A DNA stretch of 64,000 nt from the NCBI GenBank assembly GCA_030765065.1, contig CM060986.1, positions 79,105,573 to 79,169,572 of the forward strand, given 5' to 3'. A program made the translations under genes and the position numbers. Under the pieces are notes generated by a model. It ran no database searches, was not told the origin of the DNA, and saw nothing but the letters and a program-made list of their open reading frames with translations. Source of the stretch: Deroplatys truncata. Its lineage: Eukaryota; Arthropoda; Insecta; Mantodea; Mantidae. Shown here in pieces: positions 23,708-35,701 of this stretch (its first letter is position 1; every line of letters begins with the position of its first letter).

Positions 23708-24474
23708 GGCTGGTTCACAACCAACGAGAACGGTAACCAGAACGAGAAAGTTGAAATGCATGCATTCAAATGGGAATGTTCACAACCGACGGGAAGCCTT
23801 CCCGGGCCCCGGGAACGGGAAAGAAGAGTTGTCCAACTTTTAACTTTCTCGTTCTCGTTCCCGGGCACGGCAATTTAGATCCCTATTGTGCATATTAGAC
23901 TCTTCACTCTAGAGGTTATTCTAGGCGGCCGTGACATGAAACAGCCACTGGTGCTCTCTATAGTCGCAAGCTGGAAATACGAAACTGGAAGGAATTAGTA
24001 GTAAATGTGCTTCCTAACCTCATCCCGACACCCACAAATCTAATCAGCGTTGGTTCCTCTGGTGAAGGGATCATTTGAAGTTTATTTATATGCAACTCAA
24101 AACTGGCTATTACCTAAAAAACAATGGCAAAAACTACAAAGAACGGCTAAAACCGGTGGAAATGAAAAAAAAAATAAACAATTTTAATGTATGCCATTAA
24201 ATAAAGGAATGAAATCTTGGCATAAGTAGAGGGATCGGAAATGTAATGGATGTACATTTAGAATGTTTACTCTATAGAATTTTGACGTTGGCTTGGCTAA
24301 ATTGGAAGTAGGTCAGTTAAAAACAAATGAAATCCCAATGCGCAAAATCAACTTTCACTTTGTGATCGGTATGCATTCCCGTTCTCGTTACCGGGCTGTT
24401 GTGAACCAATATGCATTGCTTCCCGTTCTCGTTTCCGTTCTGGTTACCGTTCTCGGGCGGTTCTGAACCAGCCT
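23708..24474. mobile_element. Non-autonomous PIF/Harbinger-like element
   Basis: This 767-bp element has inverted ends (ggctggttcacaaccaacga at left, ggctggttcagaaccgcccg inverted at right) and extended subterminal repeats of the motif gagaacggtaaccagaacg. TTA flanks both sides (23705-23707 and 24475-24477), which fits the 3-bp target duplication of PIF/Harbinger elements. No transposase is inside. The superfamily call is an inference from ends and target site. Confidence 0.7.
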
Positions 24475-24477
24475 TTA

Positions 24478-25565
24478 CCTCTCGTGGCATCTACTAGCCT
24501 TCGTAGCACCTACATTAGCCATGATTGGAGATTGCCCTTTTAGTATGTAAAAGCCCCGTTCAATACCACCTAACGAAATAGAAACCACAATGTATGCAAA
24601 ACTGGCGCTTAGTCCCTTTATCGTGGTAATCCTTCAATTCGTAGATCTCTTTAAGATATACAATTTATAACAACTAGATACTGTCGTAGTGTAAATATTC
24701 CCGGAATAGTCGCTATTCGTCGTTCGCATTTTTATTGTTTTAAGCAGTACTTTGAAGGGTTAAGTGACCTTTCTTTTGTCTTTCATAGGTTCATGCAATA
24801 TCATGTGCTATTACGGCATACAACTTATTGCCTGTTTTCATGAACGTTCTACCACGTTTATATTGTCGTATTATCTAACTGAAAGCATTTCTGGCAAACG
24901 TTATAATGTTTGACATAAAACAGATAGAAAATGGGCATTCATATGAATAATTTGCTAATTAACGAAAATAAATCCTAAGAGATAGAGAACGTCTTTTTTT
25001 TTAGAATTGCATAATATAGTAGTAGCTCCAATACACTTCGTATTAAAAGTTCTTCAAATTAATAATGTACAACGATTTACGGAGTTTGTTTTAATTTCCA
25101 TTTAGAAATATTTGAATGCGAGATTAGGTAGTTTTATCTTTTGAAACAATGTATTTTGTTTAATTATATGTATTTCCAGCAGGTATATCTGGCCGACATT
25201 TTCGGCAGACCACAAGGATGGGGAACACATAACACATTATAGAAAGAAAGTTACAAAAGATAACAAGATCCTAAAAGTTTAAGAATAATATCACAGATAT
25301 TAACAAGATCACAAAAGTTATTGAACAAATTATTAATTATAATTCATAGCGAAGATGTTTTGTAATTATATTAAAAATATTTAAGCGTATAGATGGTTAT
25401 GCAAAATAGATAAAGAATGTTACAAAGTCATTATACTAATCTTTCTTTTCTTTTTAATCACTTCAACTAAGGTATTTTAGGGGGAAGTTAAAGCCTTTTT
25501 AATGAAGGCAGAAATGATGTTTTATTGAGTAATTGAAACTAATAAATGTGGAGTGTATTAAGATA
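24478..25565. other. Intron DNA with a small R scrap
   Basis: At about 24640-24690 a short plus-strand R fragment (cgtagatctctttaagatat) is recognisable. Nothing else is seen up to the mariner at 25566. Confidence 0.4.
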
Positions 25566-26849
25566 CGAGGATGATACCGAAAAGTTTTAGAATGCCATGT
25601 TTCTAAACACAAATGGAATTGGCTTATATTTGGCAGCTACTTTCTAATGTTTTGCGAGTTGATTGCCGCATAGTTTGTTCGATTTGCTCTAATAGTTTGT
25701 TAATTGTTCATTTAAAGATTTTGTGTTGCCCAAAACGAATTTGACAAGAGAACATTTTTGGGCTATGATGTTTAAGGACTTTAAATCGTCATTAACGCTT
25801 AAACGATGTAAAGATCGGCTTAGAAATGCATTTGGCGAAGAAACCCCATCTAAGGCAACAATTTATAATTGGTACAACGAATTCAAAAGAGATCGGTTTT
25901 TTCTTAGCAAGAAATTTTGTGAAAGACGCCCAAGAGCTGCTGTTACTGATGAAAATATAATTGCCGCTGTTCGAGCCATGCTTGAAGAAGATCGACAGAT
26001 ATCTTATGAATTTATTCCGAATTGGGCATTGATTTGAGTCAAATCCAAAGTATTTTACATCAACAGATAGACGTGAGCAAACTTTGTTTACGGTGGATTC
26101 CACATAAACTGACTCCCGATAAAAAGCAACAACACATTGTTTGGTACAGAAAACTCTGGATAAATTCCAAGACAGCACTTCAAATTTGGTTTGGAAAATC
26201 TTGGAATTATTGTTATGATCCTGAAAAGAAAAGTCAATCGGCTCAATGGATCTTTCTAACAGAACCTAATCCTACAAAAGTCCGACGACGAATTCGCTGT
26301 GCACGTGAGAAGATGGTTGCTGCTCTCTTTTTTTTTCTTCCTAAAACAGGCCATATTGCTACTATAACATTAGAAGATAGACGTACCGTTACTGCCGATT
26401 GGTATATAAATGTCTGTTTACAGAAAATTTTCGAAAAAGTTCGTGTAAAATGCCCAAAATGAAAAATAATGTTACATCATGACGACGCGTCGTCGCATAT
26501 AGCAAAACTAACAACTGAGTATATGAATGTCCTAAGGCTTAGCACCATGGACCCTCCAGGGTTTTTGTAGCCTTGACTTAGCCCCTTGTAATTTATTTTT
26601 GTTTCCAAAAATTAAAGATAAAATGCATCGCATCACTTTTTCGTCATAAGTTGAAGCAGTGGAACATTATAAAAACCTGGTTTCTGAAATTCCTCAGGAA
26701 CAGTCGTCATTGCCTTAAGGTCTGGTTTCATCGAATGCAAAAATGTATTGCTGTAAAAGGGGAATATTTTAAAAAAAACAATAAAGCCATTTACATTTCT
26801 TAAAATTAATTCTTGTTTGCTTTTCTAAAAAAATTTAGTGTCGCCCTCG
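25566..26849 (+). mobile_element. Mariner transposon, copy 1 of a pair, inactive
   Basis: It is 1284 bp, flanked by TA, with inverted ends (cgaggatgataccgaaaag at left, cgagggcgacactaaattt inverted at right). Plus-strand frames give the N-terminal domain (REHFWAMMFKDF, TIYNWYNEFKRDRF; 25723-26037) and the catalytic domain (LRWIPHKLTPDKKQQH, EPNPTKVRRR, KTGHIATITLEDRRTVTADW; 26022-26462). They continue with a HHDDASSH second-Asp motif at about 26472 and LAPCN, where the third catalytic acid is Asn. The usual GDESW first-Asp motif reads FGKSW. Frames are broken. The protein resembles the mauritiana/SETMAR-type mariner transposases. Confidence 0.9.
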
Positions 26850-26851
26850 TA

Positions 26852-27326
26852 TCTTGTTGTTTCTACTGTACTTTGTTAATCGGGGTTTCTGACGAATTCT
26901 GCAAGTGGTTTTTGAACGTCTAAATTTCTTGCAAATACTGTCGTTTGTTTACTTCAACCGCGGAATGATCTGAGATTGAATTACCCAGATTTGAACCCAG
27001 GTTCTCTTTTCAAAATGTTGCGCAAATAATCCCTGAAAGTCGATAAAGGGCAACTAGTGCGAACTAGTATTCTAGTTCCGAGAAAATAACTTTATGCATG
27101 CGACCAAATTCCTTTGAGCTATACAACTATAGTAAATGTTGCAAATACACAGATTTGCAAGAAATTTCAGCATTTAAAAGCACAGAATGACCGTCTTGAC
27201 AACACATCGAGAATATAATTCTAGGCTCAGACAACAATATTTAAAAACTGATAAACATAACACCAAATATTTCTTTTCAAGATTGCTTTAACGGCTATAT
27301 ATGACAATGTAATTTTTAATTTTCAG
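26852..27326. other. Intron DNA before exon 2; nothing recognised
   Basis: Single-copy-looking AT-rich sequence with no supported feature. Confidence 0.4.
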
Positions 27327-27405
27327 CATTTGTGATCCAATATGCCTTTCTGGCTGCGATGTTCTGGCTAAATGTGATGTGCATCGATATCACTTGGACT
27401 TTCAG
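27327..27405 (+). CDS. Methuselah-like GPCR, exon 2 of 5 (TM3)
   Basis: This 79-bp exon follows tttttaattttcag and is followed by gtaat. It enters in phase 1 and leaves in phase 2, matching exons 1 and 3. It encodes residues 147-172, beginning AFVIQYAFLAAMFW and ending ITWTF. This is the third membrane helix with the FFWLNVM/DIxxTF signature of methuselah-type receptors. The exon is too short to stand out as an open reading frame and was found by following the receptor alignment and splice phase. The intron before it is 16.9 kb and holds many transposons. Confidence 0.9.
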
Positions 27406-27969
27406 GTAATTTCTACAAGGTACTTTCCAATAAATTTAAATAAAGAAAAACACCTAACACCGACATTGTATACGGTGTACAGTTCTTAGTAGGCAACAAA
27501 ATGACGATTACTTAAATTGTGTTCTTATGGGCAAAAAGTTTTTTAAGGATTTCAATATAGACAGAAGCATGGGATGGGAGAATTTACTAAAAGTGTGGCA
27601 CTGTTTACCAAAGGAGGCTGATAAACTTTTTAAGCATTTAGCAATAGAATGTCGGAAATGACATATAATTAACGGCTTTAATTGTACAGGTTACTCTAAA
27701 ACAACTGCAGAGCTTTTACTTTAAGGTGCATGTTCATCTAAATCCATCTAACACAAGGTAAAGTCCCATTGTCTGTTGTGAATGTCGTGGGAACTGCTTT
27801 TGCATTTTTAATGCAGGAAGTGCGAAGTTGTTTTTCTTTTATTTACAAAGCCTTGCTATAAACCAAAGCACCTGCGTGATACAGCTATACGCGTAAACAT
27901 TAAATAACTCGCCCATTGTTGTTTAAATTAACATTAATATTACAAAGAGAGAAAACTGCTGTATGTATA

Positions 27970-29979
27970 CAGAGTGGACTATTTAAGTTGAGACTGTACA
28001 ATACTCCAAAACTAAGCGTTGTAGAAAGAAATATCTTGAATGGAAATTGCTTGATATTATGGAGCAAAGTAAATGCCATTAGTCGTTTTATTTGGAGGAC
28101 GTTGTGATGGCCACTTTAGGGTCAATTTAATTTTTTTAAATAGGAACCTACATTTTTATGATGTTTTCTCACTCCTCATAAAAAGCCAAACAAATTTTGC
28201 ATAAGGCGCTTTGCAATTGTTCTTATACCAATGTAAATAACAAGGAAAATTCTGAATGGCTGTGTACGAAGAGCGCAATGAATGGTTGAACCATCCATGG
28301 ATGGCATTTGAGGGTCAAGTTACGTTTCGTAATTCAGAACCAACATTTTTTATTTTGTTTCCTTATTCCACGTCACAAAATAAACAGCTTAAACCGCTTT
28401 CTAAACAGTACTTTCACTGGTGTAGACAATTAAACATTACTGAAAGGTAGGTACCACCTACCTCAGGGTAATACATGTTCAAAATGATGGCCTTGTACCT
28501 CAATGCATTTTTCAGTTCCGTGAATGAACGAGTGATGCATCCGTAAAAGCATGTCTCTTTCAATACTGGCACAAGCATTTCGTATGCATGCCTTCATGTT
28601 GTCCAGAGTCATTGGTGTTTCAGAATACACTTTTTTCTTAAGGTAACCCCATAAGAAAACGTCTGGTGTTATTTAAAACATCCCTAGCAGTATGCGTATA
28701 GTACACAGGGCATCCGTCAAGCTGGCACCACATTTGTGACCTGGTTTGTAATGACACATCTTCTAACAATAACGATAACTCCTCCGTTAAAAAAAGTTTC
28801 TGTACTTTGCACCTGTTAAGGTGCCATCAATGAAGTACGGTCCAATTACCTTGTCACACAAAATCCCACACAACACATTAACAGATCAGGGTCTCTGATG
28901 TTCTACTTCTTGTAACCAATGTGGATTTTCCACAGCCCAATAGTGCATACTTCACCATGGTTTGTGACAGTACACTCGTCAATAAACGATACGAACTGAA
29001 TAAAGTTGTTATTAATCTGCAGTCTGTCCTGTGCCCACCTAAAGAACGTTAGTCTATTCAGAAAATCGTCACCATGTAGTTGTTGATGAAATGGCACATG
29101 GTAGGGATGGAATTATGCCGTTTCAATATTCTGAGGACACTGCTTTTTTATATTCCCGCATTGGTTACTAATACTGACATGGGGTCGTAATTCACTGCAG
29201 CTAGCACCGCAACTTCCCTATTTTCGTCGTAGCTGTTCTTCTGCGCCTCCTTTTCTTTGGCTGGACACTGCCTTCTTCGGAGAACTGTTTTATCACATGA
29301 TAAAATGAAGCTCTTGATGGAGTTCGTATATCAGGAAACCTCTCAGCGTACAGAATTCGCCTGTTCCACATCTATCCTAGTTTCCCCGTAAATCAGAACC
29401 GTTTCTACTTTTTCTGGTTGAGAAAGTTGGTCCATTTCAACCCACTAAGTACGCTTCAAATGTTAAACGACTAGAATGGAACTGATGATTGTTATTCGGT
29501 GATTGCTAATTGTAGATACGTACTACTAGTGGATCCACATGGACTCGAAGGCAGCTGCAAGTGCATTAATGACAGATACAAGCAAACCGCCCTACAGTGG
29601 AAAGTAAAACAACAACCGACACAATATCTCATTGCCTCCTCGCCCATTGTTATTATGCTGCACTGTGTTGAATGGGATCATTGTGCTCTTCTTCAGAATT
29701 TTAGCTGTTATTTACATTGGTAAGAACAATTGCAAAGTGCTTTATACAAAAGTTATTTAGCTTTTTATGAAGAATGAGAAAACAACATACAAAATGTAGG
29801 TTCCCATATAAAAAATTAAATTCATCCTAAAATGATCATCATACCGTCCTCCAAATAAAACACGACTAATGGCATTTACTTTCCCCCATAATATCAAGCA
29901 ACTTTTATTCAAGAAATTTCTTTCTACAACACATAGATTTGGAGATATTGCACACTCTCAACTTACATGGTCCACTCTG
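27970..29979 (-). mobile_element. 2.0-kb mariner relative with about 290-bp inverted ends
   Basis: TA lies at 27968-27969 and 29980-29981. The two ends (27970-about 28257 and about 29692-29979) are inverted repeats of about 290 bp, sharing for example gttgtagaaagaaat, aatgccattagtcg, ggaacctacatttt and ctttgcaattgttctta. The interior on the minus strand carries a decayed DDE transposase: FLNRLTFFRWAQDR and FIDECTVTNHGEVCT (about 28903-29097) around the first Asp, then scraps to about 28500. The internal protein belongs to the same group as the relic at 44330-45350. Long inverted ends are unusual for mariner, whose ends are typically around 30 bp. Confidence 0.85.
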
Positions 29980-30749
29980 TATGGTGCGCTCTCAGAAACC
30001 ACTCAATCTCACTTAATTTTGATGATTCGTTCGCCTTTGAAAAGCACTGCTCTTCCCGACGGATATAACCAATGAAATAGTTCCTAATTTAAATCCCTAA
30101 ATTAATAAAACGGACTTATAAGGCTGGGTACTAGAATGCAAATAAGTTCAGAATCATGAGGGAACATATTCGCTTTGACTTTTTATTGCGAATACCGTGG
30201 AATAGGAAATGTTTCTCACTCTACAGAAATACACGTAAAAATAAGACATAAGCCACGGATATTTCATTCCAAGCAATATACCTACACAGATGGTCACGAT
30301 TTAATAGCTAAGAAACCCAGAAGCCACAGCAAAACATCAGATGATTGAATCCTGCATGGTGGTATGATGTGTATGCCACATATTGTATGACTTCTTCAAA
30401 TATTGCAGGTTTAACATTAAGATATTTGAGTAACCTTTATTCCAATTTTACAGATGTATTACAGAACTTTCTGGATGATGTTTTAAGTCTTGCTGTGTTT
30501 CCTCTGTATGCTGTATAGTTCATTACTGGTATACACTAAAATTTTATAAAGAGAGGAGACTGTGTCCAATGTAGCATTAGAACTTACTGAACCGATATTT
30601 TTAATTATTAGCATTTCCAAAATTTAAAATCTTGGTTTGTAGTTGGGAATCTTTGGGTAGGGAATGCTTAGGGGCATTATGTGAAAAATGTGAAGTCTTT
30701 GTGTTATTAAACAACTATGGGATTAAAGGGATAATACAAATGCTTACAG

Positions 30750-31000
30750 CCCCTGTCATGTGGGGGTAACGAGTTTGCCTCACATTCAAGAGGTCTCGAG
30801 TTTTAATCTCGGTTAGGGTGAATTATCCGGATAGGACTCTTTCCAGGGTTTTATCTTATTCCGAGAAGATAAATGTCAGGTAACTTTAAGCTCTATGGGT
30901 TCCAGGCTCAATTGAGCATCATTTCACCCATTTCATTCATTCGTCGTGCAATGTGATTTACCAAGTTAAAGGACGTTAAACTTCAAACAAAGGCCAAAAA
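30750..31000 (+). mobile_element. tRNA-derived SINE family C
   Basis: A degenerate tRNA-like head (gtgggggtaacgag, gagttttaatctcgg) is followed by a body with ttattccgagaagataaatg and a tail of gatttaccaagttaaaggac and gttaaacttc. The gacgttaaac tail is shared with the minus-strand copy at 47225-47500. Confidence 0.65.
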
Positions 31001-31840
31001 ATTCTTTCCTGTAATTATTATATAAAAATTACTCAACATTCCGATAGCCCTTTCACTGCTAGAAGATTTAGGATATAAAGCATTTCTAGAACCTGGAAAC
31101 ACATACATTTGTTTAACCTCTGGGGGAGGTTAAGATAATCAGAAATCCAGCATCAGCCAATACTTTATATCCATTTTTATAAACATTAGGGGACTGTTAA
31201 TCTGTTGTTAGCAATAACACCAGCACTTTACGAAATTGCAAATAAAGGATTAAGTATTCAAAATAAAAATCTTCTTAATCACTGTACAATAATTTTATGT
31301 AACGGGGAAGTAAATTAACTTCATTAAACCGTTACTAACACTAGGTAAGGCAGGCAGTAAGTAATCACTATGGAAAATGAAATACAGATTACACATAACT
31401 ACCACGTTATAAAAAAATCTGCTTCTTCATAAACCTTAAATCTTGTAACTTAAAATAGCTTACTTTAATATTATTATTACTATTAATAATATTTGAAGTC
31501 ACTTATACTGTGAGTTTTATACCCCTGAATGTGAATTATAAGGCCTTTACAACTAGGAGGGTAAAATATAACCCAACTTGGAGTGTCCAGCAAGGAAAGT
31601 AGGTAACGAATGTTAATATTTACTAAATAATGCCATTTTTTCTTCCATTTCAGCGAGCGGTTACATCTGGACAGCAACACTCTCTGTATTTTGTGCATCT
31701 TACTCTTTCCAAGAGCAAACATCATGTGGCTATTTACACATACAGTTGTCTATTATTTCTTCTCTTCCTGTAACATTTGAGCAAGATTCTTCGCAAAATT
31801 ATTTTATTTTGGTTAGATACCACATAATATTGCCACAAGC
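31001..31840. other. Intron DNA; nothing recognised
   Basis: AT-rich, no supported feature before the microsatellite at 31841. The same holds for 29982-30749. Confidence 0.4.

Positions 31841-31923
<83 letters not shown>
31841..31923. repeat. (AAT)n microsatellite
   Basis: About 27 perfect units. The poly-Ile and poly-Tyr frames on the minus strand come from this tract. Confidence 0.95.
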
Positions 31924-32234
31924 CGTGGAACAGCAGCCTTGACAAGACATAGCAGAATAATTCGATATGCCCATATAGAAGCAGGCCATTACCCAAACCA
32001 ATAGGAAACATTGTACGATGTGATATTTCAGTCGTTCCACAGTACCGCAGGTCAATAGCCTTCAGTGCGCTTCCAAAACGGTTACTAACAAGCTGTTGTT
32101 TAGTGCTCGTCAGTAACATGGCGGTCACATTCCATGCCCAAAGCACCATCCCTACTGTAACAAGAGTTGGGAATGTTGGTCATTGTTAGACTGTCCCTAC
32201 CAGTGTCCAAGTGTGTTTTCATTTAAGTTGAAAA

Positions 32235-33760
32235 TGTTTTCGATTGAACAACGTATGTTTCTAGTAGAGAAGGCGGCAAATATATGAGGGCGGATCGAAA
32301 AATAACGAACAATAGTTTTTTTACTCAAAAGTTTAATAGTTAAAACAAAAAAGAACACAAATGAAGATACACCTTCCACCTACTTTTCGAGATATTCACT
32401 AAGTTTCTCTACACATTTCTCCCATCGTGATACCAGTTTCAATATGCCCTGTTCGTAGAAGTCCGTTTCCTTGGAGTATAGCCATCTGCGAACTACTGAT
32501 TTCACTTCCGCATCTGTTGCAAAGCGTTGGCCGCCAGGAATTTCTTCATGGGACCAAACAGATGAAAATCCGAGGGTGCAATGTCTGGAATGTATGGTGG
32601 ATGCTGGAGTACCTCCCAACCAAATCTTGTGATTTTCTGACGAACAGCAGCAGCAACATGGAGGCGAGCATTGTCATGAAGAATTTTGACATCGTCAGCA
32701 TTCATGTTGTGGCATTTGTCACGAAGGGCACGACGCAACTTCACCAAAGTTTTTATGTAGGCTGCAGCATTCACAGTGGTCCCGTGTTCAGCCAAGCCAA
32801 CACAACACCATGCATATCTAGAATACCGTCACAAGCACTTTCCTAGAGATTGAGTCACTTTGAATTTTTTTCTTCACTGGGGAACTAGCATGTTTCCACT
32901 CCATACTTGCCTGCTTGGTTTCGGGCGTGTAGTGGTATGCCCACGACTCATCACCAGTGACGATTCCTTTCAGAAAGTCATGTGCTTCTACAATGTACCG
33001 CATTAGGTGATCCAAGCTCGTCATCATTTGCTGGCCCTTGTGGTTGTCTGTCAGGTTCTTAGGCACCCAGCGAGCACTAACTTTACGAAATTTCAACGTG
33101 TCATGAACAATATCGTACACTGCACCATAGGAAATGTTGAACTATTGCGATAAGGTTCGCAGTTGCACACGCCGGTCGTTCAAAATTGCCGCCTCAATTT
33201 TTCTGACATTCTGCGGGGTTGTAGCTGTTACCGGCCTCCCGGAGCGTGGCGAAGCAATAAGGTTCACGCGGCCCTCTAGGAAGAATGCACATCACCTGGA
33301 GACATTGCTACGGTCCATACAATCATCCCCATACACGCCACGCATGTCCCTGTGAATATCACTCGGTATATGCCCTTTGGCCCACAAATATCGAACCACA
33401 CCTCTTGCTCTTTACACAGTAACACGCGCGCCATTTTGTTGCGTAGTTCACGTTTCTCTCGCTAGAGCTGCACATGAAACAAAAAATACTCTCTGTAGAG
33501 AAAACTTCAAACATATCTATATGAAATTGCTACTTTCCAGCTGCAATACCAAGGCAGAAAAAAATTATTGTGCTTACTTTTCGATCCGCCCTAGTACATA
33601 AAATGTGAAACAAATATTTACAGAGAACTTTCCAAATTCCAAATTATCGTGTCGGGATACTGTTTTCGATTTAATAAATACATTTCTTGAGACTGGTTCT
33701 GTTCACGATGCTGCAGGAAGTGGTAGACTCCGATTATTTCTTTTGAGATGCTGCAAAGTC
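32235..33760 (+). pseudogene. Transposase N-terminus split by a mariner insertion
   Basis: At 32235 a frame reads MFSIEQRMFLVEKAAN up to the left end of the mariner at 32285. Beyond its right end, from about 33605, the sequence continues VKQIFTENFPNSKLSCRDTV and INTFLETGSVHDAAGSGRL. These are consecutive parts of the helix-turn-helix domain of one mariner-class transposase (the MYSIEHRIFLVE... and FRETGSVxDxxxSGR patterns), with a frame change between them. The catalytic part was not found downstream. Confidence 0.8.
32285..33594 (-). mobile_element. Mariner transposon (DD34D), nested, broken
   Basis: It is 1310 bp with TA at 32283-32284 and 33595-33596. The inverted ends share agggcggatcgaaaa. 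Minus-strand frames show LSARWVPKNLT-type and VTGDESWAYHYTPETKQASM, the first Asp (32818-33120), then KILHDNARLHVAAA, the second Asp, and IPDIAPSDFHLFGPMKKFL, the third Asp (32502-32795). A C-terminal part reads LYSKETDFYEQGILKLVSRW (32380-32619). All three acids are present but spread over at least two frames. It inserted into the older transposase listed at 32235-33760. Confidence 0.92.
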
Positions 33761-34083
33761 AAAAGTGTATAAGGATAATCCGCAAACAATAAAGAAACTG
33801 CAATTGGTAATAAATTACACTAATTCAGCGACAAAATAAACTTAAATTAAAAGATTAAGAATTACTTCTAACTTCTGAATCCGTGCCTTCAACAGGCACA
33901 GGAGGTATTTTCATCAGCTTCTGTGAATAGATAAGCAAATTATGATATTCTTATTTATTGTGATTTTCATATTGAATAAATTGTTGTCGGCACACAATTA
34001 TGAAGCATAACCATTACTGCATGCAAATGAGTACATTCTGGAAATAATGAGTTTATTTCTATTTGTTCTGCAGATTCAGTATA

Positions 34084-35394
34084 CGAGGGTTGGAACTTAA
34101 ATAGTGGCAGCACTGCTGTAGAGACGCTATGCAACGGAATCTAATATTATCGCTGATAGCACACGTTAGTTACATATCTACCTTACCTCAGAGCAAATGG
34201 ACTCTCCCTTACCACTTCACCTGCGTGCGCACAGTCGAGAGAAACTGTGTCACTTGTGGGCTAGCGGTCTAACGTAGTGTTGTCACGATGTTTTCGAAAC
34301 AGGAACTACGGAGTTGGATCAAGATTAAATGTGCCAGAGGACGTACAGCACGACAGAGTCATCAAGGTCTTCAAGAGGATTGCGGGGAATCTGCATTGCC
34401 TTACAGAACAGTGGCACGTTGGGTAAAAGCCTTCAACGATGGTCGGCAAACTGTGGCAGACATGCATCGGGCAGTCAAGATGAAGTGCATGTTCTTGCCG
34501 CGTTGCTGGACAGTGATCGACGCCAGACGATTCGTGAGCTTGCCCAAGAAACCGGATTAGCGCATACGACTGTGCTTCACATCCTGAAGGAACGCCTGGG
34601 AAAGCGAAAAATTACATCACGATGGGTTTCGCATGATTTGACGGAAATGCAGAAATGGTTGCGTTACGACGCTGCTAGGACGCACTTGGAGCGCTATGAG
34701 CGCGAAGGAGAGGCTTTTTTATGCCAATCATAACGTTGGATGAGACATGGGCCAAATCGTATGAGCCAAAACTGAAACACCAATCGAACGAATGGCGTTA
34801 TTATGGATCGCCACGACAATCAAAAGTTCGTCAGAGCTCCAGAAATGTGAAAGTTATGGTGATCCTCGTGTACGACTGTGATGTTGTTATCCTAACGCAT
34901 TACATTCCTCCACGGCAGACCGTCAATGTACAGTATTATCGTTCGTTTTTGGAGCACCACCTGCGACCAGCTGTGAGAAAGAAGAAGCAACACTTTCTGC
35001 AGAATCCACCCATCATTTTACACGACAATGCTCGGGCGCATACAGCGCAAGCTGTGGCTGATTTGTTCGGTCGAGGGACGGGGAAATGCCATACCATGCA
35101 CCATACTTTCCGGACTTAAGTCCTTGTGACTTTGATTTGATTCCGAAGATGAAGGAACCACTTCGTGACATTCGCTTCAGAACTGTTCCAGAGATTCGTC
35201 AGGCAGTAGACCGTTCCATTCGCACTATCAACAGAACAGGTCCTGCTAAAGGTATATTACGACTTTCACATTGCTGGCAAGGGGTTGTACACAACGCTGG
35301 TGACTACATTGAAGGGCAGTAAAGGTTGCTAACATGTAACTCTTTTGTTTCGGCTGTAAATAAATAGTTCCCACTATTTAAGTTCCAACCCTCG
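34084..35394 (+). mobile_element. Mariner transposon (DD34D) with well preserved ends, broken ORF
   Basis: It is 1311 bp flanked by TA. The inverted ends match over about 25 bp (cgagggttggaacttaaata at both ends). Plus-strand frames read MFSKQELRSWIKIKCARGRT (34288), then RETIRELAQETGLAHTTVL-type and GKRKITSRWVSHDL (34329-34733), ITLDETWAKSYEPKLKHQS, the first Asp (34721-35119), IILHDNARAHTAQAV, the second Asp, and FPDLSPCDFDLIPKMKEPL, the third Asp (35086-35322). The stop is about 70 bp before the right end. Only a few frame breaks are visible, so among the mariners here it is one of the better preserved. It is a different subfamily from 25566 and 32285. Confidence 0.93.
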
Positions 35395-35513
35395 TATTTT
35401 GATAAGCGATTCACACCATAAATCAATAATACTTATTAAAAATATAAACCTGTTTATATGTACCTGATCGTTTTGCTTTCTAACCTAACATTGTTATTTC
35501 AAATCTTTTGCAG

Positions 35514-35701
35514 CGGATTAAGATCGCCACAGGGCAGTGCTTTGGAGCGAGACAGAAAGAAGTACTTATATTACTCTGTTTACGCTTGGGGTACCACAGG
35601 AGTCATCACCATTATAACAGCTATAATGGAGTTTGTTCCTAACCTAATGACCAACTCTGCTTTGAAGCCCAATTTTGGAATTCGAAGTTGCTGGTTCTAT
35701 A
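35514..35701 (+). CDS. Methuselah-like GPCR, exon 3 of 5 (ICL2, TM4, ECL2)
   Basis: This exon follows atcttttgcag and is followed by gtaagt. It enters in phase 2 and leaves in phase 1. It encodes residues 173-235: a basic second intracellular loop (ERDRKK), TM4 about 191-213 (YLYYSVYAWG start, the usual methuselah YxxYAWG pattern), and the second extracellular loop with Cys232-Trp233, the conserved CWF motif expected to disulphide-bond to Cys143. Its acceptor lies only 119 bp after the right end of a mariner element (34084-35394), which has not disturbed the splice site. Confidence 0.9.
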
